Positions 10,301 through 22,580 are shown, numbered from the stretch's first letter. The stretch: DNA of 40,761 nt from Didymodactylos carnosus (GCA_905250885.1 CAJNOQ010000808.1:1-40761); one strand, 5' to 3'. A program made the numbers and translations. Notes: a model not told the origin generated them from the letters alone.

Positions 10301-11784
10301 ATCTCCTATTCATACATGTATTAGATTCTAATGTACAATGAGAAAGATATAAGAGTAAATGCAATGTTAAATATAACAAAAAAGATATACTTATAAACAA
10401 ATATTTCTCGTCTGTTAATAGTGAAAACTGATCCAAAAAAAAGAATTCATAAAAGTGATTAAATAAGATTAAAATTATTCTAGCAGTACTAGTCACAATT
10501 TAGTTATTTTTTATTAATCAAATTTCTTGTCTATATGCAACGGATATATTTTTCATCAATACATAACGGTATGTTTACTTTTCTTATCAGCGCTACTGCA
10601 TGATGATTCCATTAACGATTGTTCAGATAACTCGAATACATCAGTTACTGTTTCTTTCATGTTCAGTATAGAATTGTAATCTTTATGAGAGTACAATTTC
10701 AGCAGTAATTCCCATGTACTAAAAAAAAGTTTTTTAAGTTTTCATGTACTAATGGAAATTTTCAAACTGGAAAGGTGACTTTATCGAATGTATAATATAT
10801 TGGAATAAATTTTGTACTTTTTAACTGAATAGTAAGTGTTTCATTATTCAACATAGTAGGAGTTGTAACTCACATGAAACGGAGCAGCTGTTAGCAAACA
10901 CTTTTCTAAAAGAATAAAATATACGTATACTAAAGATTGATTTACTAGTTGATTTGGCTAACGTACCGATAAAGAAACAGTGAAGAGACATTTATACTCT
11001 GAATTTAAGAAGAATCCTTCAAAAAGGTAAATTTTATTGAATAAATCGATATTAATATTTTCCATAAATAACTAACACAAAGTGTCCTCTTTCAAAAATT
11101 TTATGGCTTTAAATCGTATGATTTCTACCTTTTGGACTCTTTTATGTGAAGTCAAAAAACAATAATTTTTAGGTTTTCATCGTAGTTAACTTGAGCCTGT
11201 CTCTTTCGGCTTTCATCTTCCACTGACTTCCGAAAAATTTTTTGGAAAACGTTTTCAGTAAATCTTGTCGTTTTGCAGTGAAAATGGGTTAGTTTATAAG
11301 TAAAATTTTAAAATGTTATTACAAACTAACAGTTGTATTTACGATAAACAATAAAGACAATAATATCATTCAGCAGCAAATAACAGACTCGAAATCAACA
11401 CAATACTTTGTTAACTTATCTAAAGTTAGTCAAACCGACCTCTCTTTTCTTAAACAATTTCGAAGGAGACACTTAAAATGGACATTAAATTTCTAGTAAA
11501 CGTAAACACATCATCTCAAAGCAATTAAGTATAAGATGTTGTATTATGAGGCTAAATCATATGTTGTACAAGTCTTGTTGTGTCTTTTGCACCATTGGAT
11601 GCGGCTTAAGAAAAAAGTATGCTTAGGGCAGGTATCTTTTTCAACAACCAAAATGTACTGTTAATAGAGTTGATATACACTCAGTTCTTTACTATTCATC
11701 ATACGAGAAGGTCCATACTAGATTATCTAAAAGGAGTAGATATAACATGTTGTGTGATTATTATTTTGAAATTTATCAAAAAAA
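7380..11784. other. AT-rich gene-free region
   Basis: This is 4.4 kb of A+T-rich sequence with short homopolymers and no ORF that shows family motifs, codon structure or credible splice sites. No long inverted repeat, tandem array or tRNA was noticed. It may contain the promoter and an undetected first exon of the downstream receptor gene. Confidence 0.5.
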
Positions 11785-14700
11785 ATGCAACTGAATATAG
11801 CACATTTAATAGGACACTCGGTTCGGCTTTTTCGTTCATTACATTTTGTTTTTGGTGCTTATTTAGATAGCCCCGTTGATTTATCACTACCAGCTCAAAG
11901 TGGCGTAAATATTTGCCAAAATCAAACAAGCATTACACTAATTGAGGAAATAGAAGAAAAAGTGAATGTTGTTGTACCATTTCTTGTTGTATTGGGTATG
12001 TATATTTATTCTGTGCTGCAACTAATGAATATTATCTACTTTCCATTGGTTGATATTTGTTTTAGTTATTTTCTTCATTAAAAAATTTCCATTTTTTTTC
12101 TATTGAGAATTTACTTTTTACTGATTAAGGATCCCCTCCCCCTCAGAAATTATCTCCGACGCCGTACATCCGATCTTGACGAAACTTTCCATAAATGTTT
12201 GGCATAATGAATTACGGGAATGAAAAATTTTTTTTGTCTCCAAGTCTTACCGTTCAGGAGTTTTCTAGAGATCAAGGTCCAAAAAGGACCCTGAAGTGTT
12301 TCCCAAGATTTTTTAATATACTTCAAGCTGGAGAGTTCGGGTTTGTTTTGTTTTAAGCTAGACACCTAACTACATCGTCTGACCGGCGCCGATTTTTCTT
12401 CAATAATACTTTTCCGGTCTTAAAATAATACTTTTTTCCTGGATACTTATGCAATTAAAATTTTTCTAAACACACAGATTTGTAGAGCAAACGTTTCTGA
12501 TCAAAATAAGATCTCGCACAACTCTTCTGTATGACTTTGCATCAAAAAGTTACCAGCATTTTCCTAGAAGTTCTAAAATTGAGTATTTCATACAGCGTTT
12601 AATACAGCGTTACCGATCAGCACACGTGTCTCACAGGGAAAACTCATTAAACTAATTAATCGGAATTACCCAACAATTGATCGGAATTACCCAGTTGAGG
12701 TAGATGAGTTGTTCCGATAAGCACACTTGTCTCACTGGGATAATTCCGATCAATCGTTGACATAGTGCTCGAAAACTCATTAAACTAATTAATTTTAATG
12801 AATTTTGAGAAGATTTTAACATCCATCGATAGCTGAAACTCATGTCTATCTGCCAGCAATTTTATCTGCTCTGAAATAGCTTTATCGTCTTAAAAATACT
12901 AAAGAAATTTCAAGCACTGATCGGAATTACCCTCAAGTTACTCTATATCACAACAACATTCTAGAAATTCCAACAAGTTTTATTGAAGGATAAAACTACT
13001 ATCTCGTGACTTTTAAACACAGAGTAGCATTGAGTGCACGTTACTCGTTCAGTATATTTAACGTTAGAAAAGGCGCTTATGGGAAAATCTCACATAAGAA
13101 AAAGTCACTATTTTTTCAAAAATAATCTTTAAACTCTTTCCCTAATCATGTAATGAACAAATATGTCTTCTTATAGAGTTAAAAAAGTGATTCTAATCTG
13201 TTGGTTCTCATTAAACCTTATTCAGGGGATTTTTCAATAAGAATTACGTAGATCCTTCGTTCTGCGGATGAAAAAATACCACTAGTTTGCTACTTTAAAT
13301 TTTCAACGTATGCAGAAATTTTTCAAAGAGTCGTTCAAAAATCGGTTTTTGAAAAGCTATCCAAAAAACTTTTCACGTTCAAAAAGATACTGCATAAGTC
13401 CCTCGTTCGATTGGTGAAAGCTGCGTCCCTCTAGCTCTTTCCGTTTTCGAGTTATTCAAATAACATTCATGTATCATTCTCTTTTTGGATGGTCCATAAT
13501 TCAGATATATGTTCGACGTCATCAACTATTAATCACTTTTCTCATACAGTGTAGTGAAAGGCCTTATCTTAAAATAGGATCTACGTAATTCTTATTAAAA
13601 AAATCCTCTAAATAAGATTTAATGAGAACTAGTGGATTAGAATCACTGTTTTTAACCCTACCAGAAGACATATTTGTTCATTACATGATTAGGGAAAGAG
13701 TTAAAGATTATTTTTGGAAAAATAGTGACTTTTTCCTAAAGTTCCGAGTAGTGAAAACCGCGTCCCACTAGCTCTTTCCATTTTCCAATTATTCAAAAAA
13801 TATCCATATATCATTCTTTTTTTCGGATGGGCAATAGTTTCAAACTATTATTATATGCTAAATCACTGAGATAAACTGAGTAGCCTGTTTAAATATGTAG
13901 TTTTCCGCAATGACCTGTATTTAGTTTATACTTTCAACCGTTCTTTGAATTAAATGTGAAAATGTGTTTATAAATCTGAAATCGGAGACTATTTACCATA
14001 ATGATTTCTAGCCATCTTCTCTTTTTTTAGGAATAATTGGTAATTCATTGAGTGTGATTACCTTCAGTCAACGTAAACTACGTTCATTATCTTGTGCCTG
14101 TTATCTATTACTTTTGGCTATTGTCGATACGCTTGCATTAATCAACAATAGTCGTCCATATTTTTTTAAAAAATTTAATCATGTTCATCATCTAGAATCA
14201 TCATTTCTCTGTGGTTTTCATTCATTTTCAACAAAAGTATTTGATGAATTAAGTCCATGGTTGTTAGTATTTGTCGCTTGTAATCGCTTGCTATTAACAA
14301 AATTTCCTCGTAATCGTCGTTGTCTTCAAACATCTAAATCAGCAGTATCAAGTACTCTATTATTAATTTTCTTCCTTATTTTTTTAAATGTTCATTTATT
14401 ATTCGGTATTGGTCTAGGTTTTTCAAAATTATCACCATGTATCAGTGTTTGTGGACCACTGTCATCAAGTGAACATTATTTATTTTTCTATCAACATCTT
14501 TCACCTATCATCGATCTTATATTTAGTTTAATATGTCCGTTTTTTTTAATATTTATTGCAAATATCTTTATTATATTAAATGTTCGAGAAATAAAACGTC
14601 GTGTTATACATCAGCGAAAACATAGACGTGAAAGTCGTAATTTTCGTTTATCTGTTGTTTTACTAGCTGATCTAATTACATTTTTAATTGTTAGTGCACC

Positions 14701-15109
14701 GGTATTAGTTGTCGAAATTATCTATCGTTTTACACGTAATTCAACAAAAATTATTTTAAATGAAAAATATGAACAAATGTTATCAATTGCATGGTTAATA
14801 GCAAATAAAATTTATTATCTTAATTATTCATTATCTTTTTATTTCTATGTTTTAACGTCTTCCTATTTTCGACATCAATTTTATGTGGCAATACGTTTAA
14901 AATATATTCAAAATTCATTACATTACTTATGTTTTAGAACTCAAATAAAAACCAAAGTAGGTAAAAAAACTACAGAATCACAATTTGAATATAATGATCC
15001 GTTTTATTATTCATCACGAAGTGATAATATAAATATGAATACAAAAATTATGCTAAAAGACATAAATAAAACCGCAACACCAACAACAAATTTAATATAT
15101 AATTTATGA
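11785..15109 (+). CDS. Rhodopsin-like (class A) G-protein-coupled receptor
   Basis: Two exons, 11785-11995 and 14031-15109, join in phase 1 with GTATGT and TTTTTTTAG splice signals and give about 429 residues. Seven hydrophobic segments are visible. TM1 ends in IIGNSLSVITF, with N75 as the helix-1 Asn. TM2 has LLLLAIVDTLALI, with D103. C131 begins TM3, with a Cys in the second loop for the usual disulfide. TM3 ends in CNR (154-156) where most receptors have DRY. TM6 reads FLIVSAPVLV without the CWxP motif, and TM7 reads LNYSLSFYFYVLTSSYF, a variant of NPxxY. The tail is Lys/Thr/Asn rich. It resembles the orphan, FMRFamide-receptor-like group of rotifers; the ligand is unknown. A possible acceptor (TTATTTAG, 11861-11868) means the true N-terminus may lie in another exon. 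AATAAA is at 15226. Confidence 0.85.
12130..12600. repeat. Probable diverged repeat in the GPCR intron
   Basis: This stretch is less AT-rich than its surroundings and resembles the other dispersed repeats of the window in style. Near 12495-12530 (GATCAAAATAAGATCTCGCA, then CAACTCTTC) it recalls the ATCAAAATGAGAC arms of the foldback family. The minus-strand ORF 12150-12365 has no recognisable protein motif. It is called a repeat by style and weak similarity only. Confidence 0.35.
12609..12940. repeat. GGAATTACCC repeat cluster in the GPCR intron
   Basis: GATCGGAATTACCC or a near copy occurs at about 12659, 12679 and 12919, and in reverse complement at about 12739. Units at 12609-12661 and 12710-12793 are direct repeats sharing AGCACAC-GTGTCTCAC and ACTCATTAAACTAATTAAT. 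The segment 12677-12752 is a short palindrome. GGAATTACCC is also the left end of the foldback element at 29155, so these may be clustered ends of that family. Confidence 0.55.
13096..13830. repeat. Foldback element in the GPCR intron
   Basis: Arms of about 163 bp pair at 13096-13258 and 13577-13738, sharing AAGAAAAAGTCACTATTTTT and GATCTACGTAATTCTTATT or close forms. The loop (13259-13576) contains a block near 13414-13493 that recurs directly after the right arm at 13750-13830 (CTAGCTCTTTCC ... TATCATTCT...TTTTTGGATGG). The repeat therefore has both inverted and direct parts. No coding capacity is seen, and it ends 200 bp before the second receptor exon. Confidence 0.7.
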
Positions 15110-15766
15110 AAAGATTAATTTATTTCAAAATTAAAATTGTTCCTTTAATGACTAAAATTTTTGTATATTTATTTTTGTATTTTACCTACAAAGTCATTAG
15201 TATTCCATAATTCTTTTCAATGTTAAATAAAATTATAATTTATTCTTTAATATCAATAAAATACTTTTTAAAGGAAATTTTGAAACGATATTCTAAAAGT
15301 GAATGTTTCGATTATTTAGTATAACAAATATATGCCATCATCATGTGATATTGTTTAAAACGTTTCCATAGTAGTAAATTAACTTTAATTTCTAGAATAC
15401 TGATTTGTCATTCACACACTCATTTAAGATACCTCCTCTCTCATTTCGAATTTTGTTACAGAATCGTAAGGACTGATCGGAGACAGTAAAAATTTTTAGC
15501 AGAACATCTAAAAGAATAAAATAAGCATAGTTTTTTTATTCAGACAATAGGACTTGTTTTTACGTATGGTTTTTCATTGAGTACCGTACCAATACCGTCG
15601 AAACATTGTCCGTTCGAAAAACTAGATTTTTACCATAGATACTGGAGTCCAATATGATCAAATGTTATTTGATTTGGGTCTTCAAGATGTAACTATGAAG
15701 ACTTAAAGGAAAATTTCGGAGAAAACCAGGTTTTCCGTTTTAGCGTGGAGTTCAGTCGCCGTCGGC
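15110..15766. other. Intergenic region
   Basis: It holds the receptor's 3' end with AATAAA at 15226-15231, then AT-rich DNA. No gene, RNA or clear repeat is visible. Confidence 0.5.
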
Positions 15767-18077
15767 ATGAGCAACAATGCTGAAGACTACATCGAAAAAC
15801 ACCTGGACGTACCAGTATCTAGTATCTGTGGTAAAGATTTGAGCTATGATGGACAAAGTTTCGGCGAGGGATCTGAAACGTGGAATCACACAGGGCGCTT
15901 TTGGCAAAATGCTTTTAAGTTTCGAAGAAAATATCGTATAAAGGTATCTCAGCGTCTCGACGAAGACATACAGCGCGTCAACTTATATCCGCCGATATCG
16001 ACACTACAACCGGTGATAAATCTGATCGAGGAAATACTCATTCGTGATCTGCATTGTCTGGATGGCATTTGGACCGAAATCAAGCACTTGTTACATGATG
16101 AAAACTATGCGAGTGAGCACTAGAAATAGTTTCATACGCTGGCACTAGCTTTTCGATAGTTTAAAGGCATTGAACAGAAAGATTGAGTTCCATCAGACCA
16201 ATTGAACGTCTTTGCTAAACTAATTATGGTACTATTATGATCTAGATCTGGCTAGTCTGTTTTCGTTGATTCGATGATTACCAAATATTAAAAACAATAT
16301 GACGGAAATCGTCGAAGATCATATTAATCAAATGGGTATCGAGATCATCACGCGTATCAACACAACGGTCGCTATCATGAGTTCTCACTCTTTCTATACA
16401 ACTTTGGTCTAAATGCATGGTTCAAACAGGACCCCAATCTCTACATTCAAACAATTTCTGAGATTCACAACAAGTATTTGACTTGTTGTGATTTGAAAAA
16501 GTATTTGATTTGGAAAAGCTTTCAGTATTGATCAAGATTTCATTGCTGCTCTCGATAACGCAAGTGCCGGCCGCATTTCTTCCTTGAATCTTTCTACTCT
16601 TCCTTTTTGTTCCTTTTAAATCTATCACAAATTCATCAATGACACCATATTCATCCATGTTGGTAGTAATACGAAGCAAATAGCAGAATCATTGGCTCGC
16701 TTTTGTGATAAGGTTCTTCAAGAACGGTGAGTGGAGTTTGCTCGAATGATGTAACTGACAATTGTAATTCGCTAATTCTAGTACTACAGCTTGGAACGAA
16801 GCCGAGCACGAAGAAAAACTCAATCAGATCCTAGTATATCTTTATTTTGACACTTTCCATCCAAATTAGCTGTTTTTCCTCTTCTCCTTCTCTATAGATC
16901 GTTTTTAACTATATTGAGCACAAAGATGTATTCGCAAGGTTTTATGGCAAAATGTTAACGAAACGGCTCATCTAGCAGAGAGCATCGAACGATCTTGATA
17001 CGTTAGTGATTTCAAATATTAAAGTAATTCTTCATCTTTCTCTTTCTTTCTATACATATTTTTTATTTTCTCAGCATGCAGGCAAGTTCGAGTACACACT
17101 GAAATTGTAGCAGGTGATTCAAGATGTTGCAGTGAGCAAGGATTTGACAGAAGCATATCGAATTTACTACCAACATCGACAACTTACTAGCACAGGGATG
17201 AACTGTGCTGATTACTTTAGCAAGTACTATTCCATTTCTTGTTTCATTTCAGTCGATTGCTCGGTGATGGTGCTTACTTTCAGATCATGGCCATTCTCAG
17301 CTCGTTCCGATTTTATGCTGCCAACCGAAGTAAGCTCGAGTAAAATGAAGAAATTTTACTTTTGAAATTAGTGTATCTTAATAATCTTCAGCTCTCAGCC
17401 TATCCAACGGTTGTCCTTCTCCTTTTCAACAAATCACGCAATTGGACAGTCGAACAAATTCAAGCTGAAACACAAATCAAGACTGAATTGTTGTTACCAG
17501 TCCTATTAAGGTTAATGCAAACTACTGACATGTGTGCAGATCTGTGACCAAGTGCACAATGATGAACTCAAAGCGACGGATAGCGAAATGGATGATACTA
17601 TTCAACTAACTAATGATTTTACTAGGTACATTGCTGAGTACTCTTTCTGTTATACTCGATATTTTGGATTTCTTTTTAGTAAGAAGATTCGAATCAGCCT
17701 GAATGTACCACTAAAGTTGATCGAAAAAATAGATAATGACGATATTCATCGGACAATTAATGAAGATCGACAAGTCGTCATTAGGGTAGATGTGAATGAT
17801 TCATGTTCTTTTTAAAACTACATTTTTTGTATGTTTAAAAGACAGCTATTGTTCGAACGATGAAAGCACGTCAAACATTGAAACATGCGCTAATCGTGCA
17901 AGAAGTGATTGAACAATTGAAATCTCGTTTCAAGCCTCAGGTTCCTGTGATCAAGGTAAAGTTTAGTCTCTTGAAGAAAAATGTTTGTATTTGTAGAAAT
18001 GTATCAATATTTTGATCTACAAAGAATATTTTACACGACAACCGAGCGACAAAGATGTGCTGTACTATTGCACGTAG
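15767..18077 (+). pseudogene. Decayed, 5'-truncated cullin-1-like gene
   Basis: Cullins scaffold RING ubiquitin ligases. Similarity starts near 15935 (SQRLDEDIQRVNLY, then STLQPVINLIEEILIRD), so about 250-300 N-terminal residues that bind the adaptor are absent. Later exons follow cullin order: DPNLYIQTISEIHNKYL (16426), LARFCDKVLQER (16687), FNYIEHKDVFARFYGKML (16902), FEYTLKL and QDVAVSKDL (about 17090-17150), VMVLTFRSWPF (17261), WTVEQIQAETQIKTELLL (17432), KKIRISLNVPLK (17681), INEDRQVVIR (17756), AIVRTMKARQ (17845) and KSRFKPQVPVIK (17920). The end, KCINILIYKEYF, stops at 18077. The neddylation Lys (17863-17865) is kept. There are in-frame TAG codons after KRLI and after TLKL, frame breaks near 16125, and an exon of about 42 residues is missing between LPTE and LSAYP. 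Retained introns mean it is not a retrocopy. The first 55 codons from 15767 do not look like cullin. Confidence 0.75.
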
Positions 18078-18451
18078 AGAGCAACGTTTTTCTTTATGGA
18101 TTGCTTTTGTTTCTTCTATTTTACTATTTGTTATGCCTATGTGTATTCCGATACTATTCGTGAAAATAAAAATGCGAGCAAGCCAATGTGTCTCTTGGAT
18201 ATCATGTGACATTGTCGAATCTTAGAATAGGAGAGGTTGGTAAACCACAGAATGGGAAAGAAGGGATGAGAATTTTGACCGCGTAAGTAGACGGCACCGT
18301 TACTAACACCAGGAGGTTGCCACAAGCTTATGTAAATACATCAATTGAGAGTACTGTAAGATCAGACATTTCATATATTTTTTATCATCAAAAGGGGAAA
18401 GATCTCAACATACTAACATCAAAGTAGTTATTCGCTAACAACTCACATCGT
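18078..18451. other. Spacer with a possible unassigned coding scrap
   Basis: A plus-strand frame at about 18165-18290 (NLRIGEVGKPQNGKEGMRIL) looks protein-like and is followed by GTAAGT, then a stop in frame. I cannot assign it to a family. It could be chance or the remains of a neighbour gene. Confidence 0.25.
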
Positions 18452-19015
18452 CTATTTTTATAGAAAACCGTCGGTTAACCGCGGTTCTTCAAATAACCGC
18501 CAATTAACCGTGGTTTACTACAAACCTTCGATTAATCGCGGTTAACCACCAGTATTTTTTGATACCGCGGTTTGGAAAATTAATCGCCCATTGAGCGCGT
18601 TATTTCGAGAACCGACGGGTTCAATCACCGCTTTGTTTTGTAATCACTATATGTATATAAGGACAACATGATTATCGAAAAACTTCAGAATTTTTTCCAT
18701 GAATCCTTGAAGTGTGAACTTCGACTTAGTCTAAATATCTTTCGGACTGCAGCTAAGATTCCTGGTAAGCAGACAGGTACTGCTCAGCCCAGAACTTCAC
18801 CGGTATGGACTTTGACTAACCGACAGTTTTACTGCATGGAAGACATGAACACACGCTTAAAAGAAAAATGAAAAACTCAGAAAAACTCAGAAGAGAAAAA
18901 TTTCAGAAGAGGATTGTACTCATATCGTTTGCTCAGCAAAAAAACCATCAATTAGGCACGGTTAACCGAGCATTATGTGCCGGTTCGCGGTTTTTTGCTG
19001 GTTTGATAAAAATAG
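18452..19015. mobile_element. TIR element with iterated GGTTAACCG motif
   Basis: The left end CTATTTTTATAGAAAACCG faces a right end that reads inward CTATTTTTATCAAACCAG. The left 180 bp holds many degenerate, mostly palindromic copies of GGTTAACCGCGGTT (for example 18471-18545), and the right 70 bp holds more. The centre (18668-18870) has a short ORF without recognisable motifs. The layout matches the hAT-type MITEs elsewhere in the window, but no 8-bp target duplication could be found, so the superfamily is open. Confidence 0.55.
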
Positions 19016-19574
19016 GAGGTGCTTTCATTTTATAATATTTTTGGAGTGAGCGAAATCTAATGATTTCGGACCAAGTTCTTTGATTAATCATCTATGTGAT
19101 TTGAACAAATCTAACATAATTAAATAAACAAGCAACAGATTAGAAATCGTTTGTTCAAAAGTATTATAGACACTATAGTGGCCAAAGAGGCAATGCAGTG
19201 CATGCATTTCCGTTGTCTTGAAGGTGATTACGTATTTTATCCGTGGTTGATGGGCCACTAGGTGTTTTGATCGTAGCTAGTGCATTGTGCGCTTCAGATG
19301 TATTAGTGATGTCTACCAAATACACCTAAGCTATTTTTTCAAAAAGAGCAGCAACTCAGAGTTGTATTTTGAAGACATTAAAGCGACTAACAATAAAAAG
19401 ATGAGAAAATGCACTTAACGTGCCTTCAAAAAGCACTGTGCATGTATTTTGAAGTCAGTCGCGTGATTTAGCAAGACACTTTCTTTTGGCAGTGTAAATC
19501 TTCATGCTGTACCTCCCATAGTTTTTTCATTTTTGACCATTAATCAATGATTTTTACTACATATGGGTAGTAGT
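19016..19574. other. Gene-free stretch
   Basis: No gene, RNA or repeat structure is visible between the two motif-iterated elements. Confidence 0.4.
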
Positions 19575-20087
19575 TAGAGCCCTGTAGGTCATACATAACC
19601 TGTCCTGTCTGGCAGGTTAGGACAGGCTTAGGTTACGACTTCACGGTGTAGGATAGGTTATAGATTACAAAAATTTTACAGTACAGGTTACACTATTCGT
19701 ATCCTGTTTTCAACCTGTAAAAAAATATTAAGTGCCACCTGTAAAGTTGGCAAAGAAATAAGAACTCGAAAAAGTTTTTATTAGTCAAAAAAAATATTTA
19801 GTGCATCGGGAAGGGTATTGGAAACACGAAGACAGTTTGTTGTTTTTTGCTGCATAAATAAAGTAAATGAAAAGAATTTACATTATTAGGAAAAATTCTC
19901 GAACTTGGGTACTCATTTTCTGCAGTAATTTTTTCGTAGGACAGGACAGAGACGATTACGTAAAAAATATTGCAGGTTAGGGCAAGTTACAGGTTACGAT
20001 GTGTAAGGTTATGAAAGGTTATAGGTTATTAAAGTTTTTACAGGGTAGGTTATAGGTTATGAAAAAGTTATAACCTGCAGGGTTCTA
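19575..20087. mobile_element. hAT-type MITE with iterated AACCTG/TAACCT motif
   Basis: The ends are TAGAGCCCTGTAGGT and, read inward from the right, TAGAACCCTGCAGGT. The flanks are a perfect 8-bp duplication, GTAGTAGT, at 19567-19574 and 20088-20095. TAG/CAG-type ends with 8-bp duplications identify hAT. Both ends are filled with variants of AGGTTATAGGTTA, AACCTGT and their complements, in both orientations. The central 200 bp is AT-rich and non-coding. The perfect duplication suggests a fairly recent insertion. Confidence 0.85.
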
Positions 20088-21048
20088 GTAGTAGTCCAAA
20101 GATTTTATACTTGTGCGGCTAGATATGAGACTTTGAAACAGCTACATTCCTCGTTCTGTCTCACACATAAGGAAGCTGTTTGCTGTTCTGAGCACTGTAT
20201 GGTAAACCGAACGCCAAATCTCGTTGTCACAGACGAACTAATTTCTGATGCAATCACATTTTCTGTTCTTTTATCGATAATATCACCTATGTTAGTTGAT
20301 ATTTTACAATGGATTCGCTATGACAGCAAAGTGCACTTGAGCACACAATCTCATTGAATAAATTAATTTGGTTTCAGTATTTGACAACTGTACGACTATA
20401 AGCGTGCGTTTCTTTCTTTTTATCTTATATTATTATACTTCAAAGATGTAACTTTTTATCGTCTATGTAAAACGTTGACATCAGATACTGATGTCTATGA
20501 TGAAGAATTATACCATTTCCGTTTTGGAATCGATCACGATATTCAAAGTTGTTCGCCGAATGTTACTTAAGTTGCTCTTCCTTCTATTATATATTAATAT
20601 CTAATACTAATAGATTGCTTTTTTTGTTTGCGTGACGTTCTTTCTTTTTTTATTTTGTTTAATAATAATTCTTTTACGAACAGAACAAATTAGATTTGAA
20701 TAGTCATCATCTGTATCTGTCATTTATAGAATAAAAAATGCTAATGTCGATGACTGTCGTGCCCGATTTTCTTTTAAAAGGTGAGAGAAATATATGGACA
20801 GGACTCTTTAAAGAGGAAGTAGAAGTATGAACCACTTTACGGAGAGAGTCTAAGTAGATGAACGAACATTATGTCACACAGTACAGAATGAAAATAAGAA
20901 TGTGAAATTTTTCTTAGTTGACAAAACCAGTTGAAATTCACATACACATACGTACGCTTGTTATTCTGTACACATATGTACAGCTCGATTTTACTATTTC
21001 TAATCAATTCTTTCGCTTGAGTATAATTGTAACAGAAAACATTTGGAA

Positions 21049-21275
21049 ACACTCCAGTCCTGATTATTAACATGCAAACGCAAAACATAATTATTCTCTG
21101 TTCTAAAGACATCTGAAAAACGAGCTTTGTGAGTAGTGAAGCGAGAGAAGAATCATCATGTATCAGTCTTATTTAATTCGATATGTGGGAGAAGTGTTTT
21201 TGCACACTCCTGTATGATTTGGTATAATTGTTTTCTGTTCTAAAGACATCTGAAAAACAAATTTTGTAAATAAGA
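21049..21275 (+). repeat. Tandem duplication, about 137-bp spacing
   Basis: TTCTGTTCTAAAGACATCTG or a one-base variant occurs at about 21098 and 21235, with weaker similarity on both sides (ACACTCC upstream; AAAAAC then TTTTGT downstream). It is a single diverged duplication without coding value. Confidence 0.55.
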
Positions 21276-22359
21276 AAAATCGAAGGCAACGATATTTTGA
21301 ATAAAACACTCCCATATATTTGTTCAAACAACAACAAGGATGAAATTTTCAAGTTTTCCTTTATTATATTCAAGTAGAGTTGTGAACTTCTCTATACAAT
21401 TTATTCAGATATTTCCGACTACTTGAATTTTAAAACAAGCTTGTCATAAAAATGTGAGATGAAAAATGTTGCTTATTTGAAAAGAAAAAGGTTATTCCAC
21501 TTGTATTTTTCACGCCATTAGTATTATTATTATTATTACTGCTATATAAACTTGAAAACATTTTACAAATGATCATTTCAATTGAACATACTTCCTATAT
21601 AGAATAATCTTTCATCTAGATAAAAACAGAGCAAAACATTTATCTATTTTCTTCTCTAAAGATCTGTTGAATACAAGTTAAAATTTGATATTCATTTATA
21701 TTTCAAATTCTTTCCTGTATATAACACGATTCATATTCTTCTACAAACTTGTTAAATTAGACGATAGATTTGCACTTCGTCAGTAGTCACTTTTTGCATC
21801 ATTGTACCTAACTTCTTCGTAGAAAATATTATTTCTATCCTTCATCCCTCAATTGAAAATAATTAGAGTTTGAACTGCGTTTGATAAACGTTGTGATAGT
21901 TCTCTCTCTGTCAAATGTTGACAGCTCACCATATTCAACAAGATAAAAGATTGACAATGAATATCGGTTCAATGGACTAGTCTGACGTCATAAAAACAAA
22001 GTTTAGAAAGACAACAAATCACCGAGATGTAGAAAGAAAAGGAACCAACCACTTGTTTTACTTGTATGTAAACATACTATAGATTAACCGTTCTCTCTAT
22101 TATGTGCTAATTTTAAAGGCTAAATATAATTTTAATCGAATTTGGAATGCTAATAACTCTTCATTCGGTGGCATTGAAATCAGTTTTTTCTTTTTGACAA
22201 AATATTTAATCCTTCGGATAAGAATATTTGTCATTTTCCTGCTTAAAAAAAAATTATTTTACTACACATACATATACTACAACGAGCCATCAAATGTTCA
22301 AGAAAAGAAGAAAAAACATGAGTACTTGGACATTACAAGAAGAAAGAAAAAAATCAGAA

Positions 22360-22397
22360 GAGAGATAGATAGAGAGACAGAGAGAGAGAGAGAGAGA
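22360..22397 (+). repeat. GA-rich microsatellite
   Basis: Interrupted AGAGATAGATAGAGAGACAG followed by a run of AG units. Confidence 0.8.
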
Positions 22398-22580
22398 AAT
22401 GTACAAAATCATTTGCATGATTGAGCGAAAGTGAGAAAAAAAAACTTCTTGGTTGTGTAGTTCACATTTTTATACATTTGGAGAAAGAGAGAGTTTCAAG
22501 CACCATACCATATCATACATATAAAAGCACGTTAATCAAAATACTTATTAATGGAAGAAGGAACTGTATAGGAAAGTAGT

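Noticed and set aside
11723-12081. Overlapping ORFs around the first receptor exon, including read-through past 11995
   Set aside because: Sequence after 11995 is intronic: GTATGT joins in frame to the exon at 14031 and restores helix 1. The minus-strand ORF is a shadow.
16422-16679. Minus-strand ORF of 85 codons
   Set aside because: It overlaps cullin-like exons on the plus strand and has no family likeness.
18165-18330. Protein-like frame after the cullin relic
   Set aside because: It is broken by a stop and I could not match it to any family, so it is recorded only as a spacer note.
22104-22424. 106-codon plus-strand ORF ending in RERERER
   Set aside because: Its end is the translation of the GA microsatellite and its start is AT-rich noise; it does not resemble an anosmin signal-peptide exon.
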